DNA of 9,646 bases from Syntrophobacterales bacterium. Lineage in GTDB: Bacteria; Desulfobacterota; Desulfobaccia; Desulfobaccales; 0-14-0-80-60-11. The stretch lies in NCBI GenBank assembly GCA_020052215.1, contig JAGVPN010000160.1:1-9646 (forward strand). The letters are read 5' to 3'. Within the stretch, counting starts at the first letter, position 1, and every line of letters begins with the position of its first letter. The position numbers were made by a program, and so were the translations under genes. Below are positions 5,382-9,646 of the stretch, in pieces. The notes under the pieces were generated by a model. That model was not told the origin of the DNA and did no database searches. It saw nothing but the letters and a program-made list of their open reading frames with translations.

Positions 5382-6233
5382 TCAGCCAAACCGGCCGGTA
5401 ATATATTCTTCGGTTTTTTTGTTGGCAGGATTGGTAAAGATCTTTTGGGTATCGCCGAACTCGACGATGTGGCCCTGGTAAAAAAAAGCGGTGAAGTCGG
5501 AAACCCTGGCTGCTTGCTGCATATTATGAGTAACGATGACAATAGTGTATTTGCTTTTCAGCGAATTGATCAATTCCTCGATCTTGGCGGTGGCGATGGG
5601 GTCGATGGCGGAGGTGGGTTCATCCATCAGCAGTACTTCCGGCTCCACCGCCAACGCCCGGGCGATGCACAGCCGCTGCTGCTGGCCGCCGGACAGGGCC
5701 GTGCCCGGCTGGCGCAGAATATCCTTCACTTCATCCCAGAGAGCTGCCTGGCTCAAGGCCTCTTCCACCCGGTCGGCCATCTCCCCCTTGCTCAAGCGGT
5801 AATGCAATTTTAGGCCGAAGGCGACGTTCTCAAAGACGCTCATGGGAAAGGGCGTAGGCTTCTGAAAGATCATGCCCACCCGGCGCCGCAGTTCCATGAC
5901 ATCCATGGCCGGGTCCAGGATATTTTCCCCGTCCAGTAAAATCTCGCCGAAGGCCCGCTGTTCGCCGTACAGTTCGTAAATGCGGTTGTAGATGCGAATA
6001 TGGGTTGATTTGCCGCATCCCGAAGGGCCGATAATGGCCGTCACCTTGTGGCGATGGATCTCCAGATCGTTCTCGAAGAGTGCCTGGTGGTCTCCATAGA
6101 AAAACCTCACCTGCCGGGCGATGATCTTGGGTCCCACGGGCGCGGCGGCATACGCGGCTGGGACTGCCGTCTCCAATGTCAATGATTGATCGAGGGCAAC
6201 CGGGTAGGGGAAAGCCATAGTCGTGGTTTTCAT
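5382..6233 (-). CDS. pstB: Phosphate ABC transporter ATP-binding protein PstB
   Basis: This is the cytoplasmic ATPase that drives phosphate import through PstCA. The 283-residue protein has Walker [10 protein letters not shown] (69-77), Q-loop FQKPTPFP (Q124), signature LSGGQQQR (180-187), Walker B VLLMDEP (200-206, catalytic E205) and the switch His236 in [21 protein letters not shown] is typical of PstB as against other ABC ATPases. The start at 6233 is chosen because its ATG overlaps the pstA stop (ATGA), with GGAGAG upstream. The frame continues to 6407, but that stretch is pstA sequence read in another frame. About 35 extra N-terminal residues precede the ATPase core; their role is unclear. 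It is the last pst gene here: no phoU follows, and the junction with the element begins about 300 bases further on. Confidence 0.96.
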   Translation of the reverse strand: MKTTTMAFPYPVALDQSLTLETAVPAAYAAAPVGPKIIARQVRFFYGDHQALFENDLEIHRHKVTAIIGPSGCGKSTHIRIYNRIYELYGEQRAFGEILLDGENILDPAMDVMELRRRVGMIFQKPTPFPMSVFENVAFGLKLHYRLSKGEMADRVEEALSQAALWDEVKDILRQPGTALSGGQQQRLCIARALAVEPEVLLMDEPTSAIDPIATAKIEELINSLKSKYTIVIVTHNMQQAARVSDFTAFFYQGHIVEFGDTQKIFTNPANKKTEEYITGRFG

Positions 6234-7075
6234 GAATGTTTCTCTCCCAGGAAAAAGCGCGCCGCCAGATTCAAGGCCAGGACGCCGCAGGTAATGAGCA
6301 GGGAGGCCCCCCAGGCCATCTGCTGCCAGTCGGGGTAGGGGGACATGGCAAAATTGAAGATGGTCACCGTGAGGTTGGGGGTGGGGCCAGCCAGGGAACT
6401 CTCCCAATAGGGGCTGTTGAGGGCGGTAAACAATAACGGCGCGGTTTCGCCGCTGACCCGGGCCACTGCCAGCAAGATGCCGGTGAGGAGCCCCGGTTTG
6501 GCGGCCCGGAACAGGATGGTTAAGGTCACCTTCCAGGTGGGCGCGCCCAGGGCCAGGCCCGCTTCCCGGAGGGTGTTGGGGAGCAACCGCAGCATATCCT
6601 CGGCAGTGCGGGCCACCACCGGCAGCATGATGATGCCCAGGGACAGGGCCCCGGCATAACCGGAGAACTTGCCCCGGGGCAGCACCAGGATGGCGTAGAC
6701 GAAAACGCCGATGATAATGGACGGCATCCCCATCAACACATTGGCGGCAAAGCGGCTCTGATCGGCCAGCCGGGATTTCTGACCGAACTCGGACAGGAAA
6801 ACTCCCGCCATTATGCCCACCGGCACCGCCAGGAGGGTGGCCAGCCCGGTCATGGCCAGGGTGCCGACGATGGCATTGGCCACGCCACCGCCGGAAACCC
6901 CTGGAGGATTGGGGAGACTGGTAAAAAAATCAAGATTGAGGGCGCCCACCCCCCGGCTCAGGACGCCCCAAAAAATCCAGGCCAGGGCCAGGAGGCCCAT
7001 GAGGGCCGAAGCCGCCGCTAACCCGCTGACGACCCCGTTGACGAGGCGGCGGCCGATGGGGGGACGCGGTTTCAT
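6230..7075 (-). CDS. pstA: Phosphate ABC transporter permease PstA
   Basis: An inner-membrane channel subunit of 281 residues that pairs with PstC. It has about six hydrophobic segments, beginning at about 14-38 ([20 protein letters not shown]) and ending at about 255-275. The cytoplasmic EAA coupling loop that docks on PstB is at about 190-218 ([20 protein letters not shown]). [12 protein letters not shown] after it is typical of PstA. The ATG at 7075 overlaps the pstC stop by 4 bases, with GGAG in the end of pstC as Shine-Dalgarno, so translation is probably coupled. Length and topology match the family, and nothing is truncated. Confidence 0.95.
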   Translation of the reverse strand: MKPRPPIGRRLVNGVVSGLAAASALMGLLALAWIFWGVLSRGVGALNLDFFTSLPNPPGVSGGGVANAIVGTLAMTGLATLLAVPVGIMAGVFLSEFGQKSRLADQSRFAANVLMGMPSIIIGVFVYAILVLPRGKFSGYAGALSLGIIMLPVVARTAEDMLRLLPNTLREAGLALGAPTWKVTLTILFRAAKPGLLTGILLAVARVSGETAPLLFTALNSPYWESSLAGPTPNLTVTIFNFAMSPYPDWQQMAWGASLLITCGVLALNLAARFFLGEKHS

Positions 7076-8031
7076 AAGCCCACGCTCCAGGAACGGTAGA
7101 GACGCCGCAGGAGAAATTGCGCCAGGATTTGCACCAGGTAGGTGATGAGAAACAAGACCAGGCCCAAGGCGATTAAGCTGCTGACATACATGGGCTCGGT
7201 GGCTTCGGCGAATTCATTGGCCAGGGTGGAGGCGATGCTGTTGCCCGCGGCGAACAGCGAGGCGGAAATCCGGTGGGAGTTGCCGATGACAAAGGTTATC
7301 GCCATGGTTTCCCCCAGGGCGCGCCCTAATCCCAGGAACACCGCGCCGATGAGCCCCACCAGGCCATAGGGGATCATGACCTTGTACATGACTTCCCAGG
7401 TGGTGGCCCCCATGCCGAAGGCGGACTCCCGGATGGTCCGGGGCACCAGGAGAAAGACATCCCGGGCAATGGCGCAGATGAAAGGCAGGATCATGAAGGC
7501 CAGAATGATCCCGGCGCTCATTATGCCGATGCCCATGGGCGGTCCCTGAAACAGGGGAAGAAAGCCCAGGGTGGAGGCGAGCCAGGGCTGCACCTGGGTC
7601 TGCAGAAACGGGGCGAAGACGAACAGCCCCCACATCCCAAAAATGATGCTGGGGATGGCGGCCAGCAGTTCAATGAGCGTGCTCACCACCCGGCTTACCT
7701 TGGGCGGCGCCAGTTCCACCAGGAAAAAGGCGATGGCCAGGCTGAGGGGCACCGCCAGCAGCATGGCGATGAGGGTCGAAACCACGGTGCCGAAGATGCT
7801 GCTGGCCGCGCCGAACTCCTGGGTCACGGGGTTCCATTCCGGGGACACCAGGAAGCCCACGCCGAATTTTTTTATGGCCGGCAGGGAGTAAATCAGGAGC
7901 GCCAGGAAGATCCCGCCGATGAGCGCGGGCACCAGGAAGGCGCACCCCCGGCTCAGCCCGCGGAAGATCACATCTCCCTGACGCCAGGTCTTGGTTTTTG
8001 CCGGAGTTTCCGGTAGTGCCAGGTCAGCCAT
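7072..8031 (-). CDS. pstC: Phosphate ABC transporter permease PstC
   Basis: The second channel subunit, 319 residues. After a short basic cytoplasmic N-terminus there are about six membrane segments, the first at about 31-52 (GCAFLVPALIGGIFLALLIY). LLAAIPSIIFGMWGLFVFAP is the well-conserved PstC segment, and the EAA-type loop reads ESAFGMGATTWEVMYKVMIP. GRALGETMAITFVIGN follows, as in other PstC proteins. No good Shine-Dalgarno precedes ATG 8031 (upstream bases are GACAAAAAACC), which suggests weaker initiation than for pstS. The 95-base gap after pstS holds strong hairpins. Confidence 0.95.
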   Translation of the reverse strand: MADLALPETPAKTKTWRQGDVIFRGLSRGCAFLVPALIGGIFLALLIYSLPAIKKFGVGFLVSPEWNPVTQEFGAASSIFGTVVSTLIAMLLAVPLSLAIAFFLVELAPPKVSRVVSTLIELLAAIPSIIFGMWGLFVFAPFLQTQVQPWLASTLGFLPLFQGPPMGIGIMSAGIILAFMILPFICAIARDVFLLVPRTIRESAFGMGATTWEVMYKVMIPYGLVGLIGAVFLGLGRALGETMAITFVIGNSHRISASLFAAGNSIASTLANEFAEATEPMYVSSLIALGLVLFLITYLVQILAQFLLRRLYRSWSVGL

Positions 8032-8069
8032 GGTTTTTTGTCTGAATCCAGGGTCTTGGGTCAGGGAGC

Positions 8070-8125
8070 GGGGGAAGCCGATCGATGCCGTGCCTCCCCC
8101 GAGCTGAGGCCGCGGTGGGGCCGCG
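8070..8125 (-). promoter_or_regulatory. Hairpins in the pstS-pstC gap
   Basis: In the transcript GGGGGAGGC (8100-8092) pairs with GCTTCCCCC (8078-8070), 9 bp with one G-U pair. A smaller CGCGG/CCGCG stem (8125-8111) lies just after the pstS stop. Neither has a T-run, so full termination is unlikely. Such hairpins often protect the upstream message from 3' decay or cause partial stopping, giving more binding protein than permease. That role is inferred. Confidence 0.5.
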
Positions 8126-8126
8126 T

Positions 8127-9176
8127 TTACGGCCAGACAGGTTTGCCGTCCGCTTTAATCTCTTTGGCCCAGGTGGCCTGGACCAATTCCACCACCTTCG
8201 CGGGCAGCGGCACATAATCCAACTTTTGCGCCATCTCGGCCCCGTGCTTGTAACACCAGTCGAAAAATTTCATCACGCCCTTGGCCTTGACGGCGTCAGC
8301 CTGCTGCTTGTGTACCAGGATATAGGTGGCCCCGGTGATGGGCCAGCTTTGGTCTCCCGGTTGATCATTAAGCACGATGTAATACCCGGGGGCTTTCTGC
8401 CAATCGGCATTGGCCGTAGCCGCCTGGAAGCTCTCGATACTCGGCGTCACGAAATTCCCGGCCCGGTTTTTCAGCACCGCAAAGCTCATCTGGTTTTGCA
8501 AGGCATAAGCATATTCCACGTAACCGATGGCCCCGTCCACCTTTTTCACGTAGCTCGCCACGCCCTCATTGCCTTTGCCGCCGACGCTGTTGGGCGCGGG
8601 CCACTTGATCGATTTGCCCACCCCCGCCTTCTCCTGCCATTCCGGAGAACTGAGGCTCAGGTAATGGGTAAAGAGCCAGGTGGTGCCGGAGCCGTCGGCC
8701 CGATGGACGATGGTGATGTTCAGGTCCGGCAAATTGAGCCCGGGATTAAGGTTCTTGATGGCGGGATCATTCCACTTGGCGATTTTCCCCATAAAGACCT
8801 GGGCCAGCAGGTCGCCGGTGAACTTGATCTGGCCGGCGGTGATGCCCGAGATGTTGACCACCGGGACCACGCCGCCCACCACCATGGGAAACTGCACCAG
8901 GCCTGCCCGGTCCAAGTCTTCCACCTTGAGGGGCTCGTCCGAGGCGCCGAAGTCCACGGTCTTGGCCTTGATCTGGGCAATCCCGCCGCCGGAGCCGATG
9001 GACTGATAATTGATCTTCATCCCCGTGAGTTCGTGGTATTTATGCGCCCATTGGGAGTAGAGGGGATAGGGAAAGGAAGCCCCGGCGCCGTTTAACGTGA
9101 GGGATTGTGCCTGCGCCCCAGCCGCCAGCGCTAAAGTGACTGCCGTTAAGATCGCCAACCAGATTAATTTTTTCAT
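8127..9176 (-). CDS. pstS: Periplasmic phosphate-binding protein PstS
   Basis: It captures phosphate in the periplasm and delivers it to PstCA. The 349-residue precursor has a signal peptide at 1-23 (Lys-Lys, a hydrophobic core, then AQA before the cut); there is no lipobox cysteine, so it is a soluble periplasmic form. Family motifs are GAGASFPYPLYSQW (30-43), which binds phosphate near its N-terminus, DFGASDEPL, the ligand loop HRADGSGTTWLFTHYL, and DGAIGYVEYAYA. Length is close to that of E. coli PstS (346). ATG 9176 has AAGGAG 8 bases upstream. It is the first gene of the operon and lies behind Pho-box-like repeats, so induction by PhoB under phosphate starvation is expected. Confidence 0.97.
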   Translation of the reverse strand: MKKLIWLAILTAVTLALAAGAQAQSLTLNGAGASFPYPLYSQWAHKYHELTGMKINYQSIGSGGGIAQIKAKTVDFGASDEPLKVEDLDRAGLVQFPMVVGGVVPVVNISGITAGQIKFTGDLLAQVFMGKIAKWNDPAIKNLNPGLNLPDLNITIVHRADGSGTTWLFTHYLSLSSPEWQEKAGVGKSIKWPAPNSVGGKGNEGVASYVKKVDGAIGYVEYAYALQNQMSFAVLKNRAGNFVTPSIESFQAATANADWQKAPGYYIVLNDQPGDQSWPITGATYILVHKQQADAVKAKGVMKFFDWCYKHGAEMAQKLDYVPLPAKVVELVQATWAKEIKADGKPVWP

Positions 9177-9224
9177 GCGCGAATCTCCTTGGTCCGTTTA
9201 AATCCTGAACTTTTCTTGGGTGCC

Positions 9225-9267
9225 AATATAAATCCCGATTGTTAGGATTTGATTAGCAGGAAGTTAG
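9225..9267 (-). promoter_or_regulatory. Pho box and promoter of pstS
   Basis: On the minus strand CTAAC (9267), CTAAT (9256) and CTAAC (9245) begin exactly 11 bases apart, followed by TATATT at 9230-9225. PhoB/PhoP bind head-to-tail repeats at 11-bp steps that replace the -35. The distance from the last repeat to the -10 (15 bases) is close to that in E. coli pstS. Transcription would start near 9218, giving a leader of about 40 bases. Confidence 0.65.
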
Positions 9268-9308
9268 GATTTCGCCAGGAGATAAAAAATGCAGGTTTTG
9301 AACCCTTC

Positions 9309-9360
9309 GTAATAAAAAACTAACAAATATTTAACTTGGATTTATTAATTTCTGTATAAG
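9309..9360 (+). promoter_or_regulatory. Second, divergent Pho-box-like repeat set and promoter
   Basis: On the plus strand GTAAT (9309), CTAAC (9320) and TTAAC (9331) are also spaced by 11 bases, with a weaker TTATT at 9342. A TATAAG at 9355-9360, or TAATTT at 9346, could be the -10. It points toward the 35-residue membrane protein gene. The repeats are less regular than those of pstS and the region is AT-rich. Confidence 0.35.
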
Positions 9361-9426
9361 CTCAGGGCAAATGGAAACGATAAGATCTTGGGAACCTAAT
9401 CTAAGCAATCTAGGGAAGGAAAAATT

Positions 9427-9534
9427 ATGTTCTCATACATTATGATTTTCCTGGGCGGAGCTTTGTTGGGCAGTATGATTATGGGGATATTTGTAGCCTT
9501 CGTAAATTTCAGAGATGCGAGAGATAATCGGTAA
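9427..9534 (+). CDS. Small single-pass membrane protein, 35 residues
   Basis: ATG at 9427 with AGGGAAGGA 6 bases upstream, a strong Shine-Dalgarno; TAA at 9532-9534. The product begins MFSYIMIFLGGALLGSMIMG, is hydrophobic to about residue 27 and ends in the charged tail FRDARDNR. This gives one glycine-containing membrane helix with a polar C-terminus. The design resembles the very short DUF3789-like proteins, but the match is by eye only. It is divergent from pstS across 250 bases that carry repeat sets facing both ways, so a link to phosphate starvation is possible. The good ribosome site and compact hydrophobic-then-charged layout argue against chance. Confidence 0.55.
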   Translation: MFSYIMIFLGGALLGSMIMGIFVAFVNFRDARDNR

Positions 9535-9624
9535 ACGCACCTTGAGCTAAATAATACCTGACTTAACCGCATCTTTATATTTCAATAACAATTCAAACCA
9601 ATGTAAAATCATGCGAGGTTAACT

Positions 9625-9646
9625 ATGGAAGGGATAAATCACAGCA
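9625..9646 (+). CDS. Start of an unidentified gene leaving the window
   Basis: ATG at 9625 follows GAGGT at a spacing of 7 bases and stays open to the edge, reading MEGINHS. It is 90 bases downstream of the 35-residue gene on the same strand. Only seven codons are visible, so nothing can be said of its function. Confidence 0.35.

Noticed and set aside
8085..9095. 336-codon open frame on the plus strand over pstS
   Set aside because: It is the antisense shadow of a GC-rich, clearly identified pstS gene and has no recognisable domain of its own.
9371..9445. 24-codon frame beginning METIRS ahead of the small membrane gene
   Set aside because: No good Shine-Dalgarno, polar sequence without features, and it overlaps the better-supported start at 9427.
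1..9646. CRISPR array
   Set aside because: Repeats found are short pairs or triples with no regular spacer and repeat units of array size.

Overview
The window joins two kinds of DNA. Bases 1 to about 5067 are part of an integrated mobile element that runs off the left edge. Bases from about 5068 to 9646 look like native chromosome carrying a phosphate-uptake operon. The pst proteins and the GC-rich codon use fit a Gram-negative bacterium, perhaps Desulfobacterota (a former deltaproteobacterium). That placement is a guess from protein style, not a search result.

Element side. The main genes lie on the minus strand. Read right to left they are: a tyrosine integrase with an N-terminal zinc ribbon (4839-3637); an unrecognised 229-residue protein with a strong Shine-Dalgarno (3542-2853); an AT-rich control region (about 2596-2852); a 60-residue AlpA-like DNA-binding protein (2595-2413); a possible 53-residue protein (2408-2247); and a 708-residue primase-helicase of the NrS-1 polymerase/DUF5906 type (2253-127). 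A probable plus-strand gene enters from the left and ends at 90, convergent with the primase. Integrase, AlpA-like regulator and self-contained primase-helicase together form the core of a P4-like satellite or small integrative element. No capsid, portal or terminase gene is visible.

Junction. Bases 5040-5067 are the 3' end of a tRNA-like gene: a T-arm, the acceptor strand CAGCTCC, A, then CCA. The acceptor strand matches tmRNA (ssrA) better than any ordinary tRNA. No 5' part of that gene lies upstream, so this is best read as the displaced att copy, with intact ssrA expected beyond the left edge. A strong intrinsic terminator follows at 5084-5128, as expected for the original end of ssrA. 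Short direct repeats between the integrase and this site are candidate integrase-binding sites.

Chromosome side. pstS-pstC-pstA-pstB are on the minus strand (9176 to 5382). pstC/pstA and pstA/pstB overlap by 4 bases, and a hairpin-bearing gap separates pstS from pstC. Upstream of pstS are three 11-bp-spaced CTAAC-type repeats followed by TATATT, a good Pho box and promoter. In the opposite direction a similar 11-bp repeat set precedes a 35-residue membrane protein gene (9427-9534). A further gene starts at 9625 and leaves the window. No phoU follows pstB here.

The most interesting points are the terminator placed directly in front of the alpA/primase operon with palindromic operator candidates beside it, the unrecognised gene between integrase and alpA, and the possibly phosphate-regulated small membrane protein divergent from pst.
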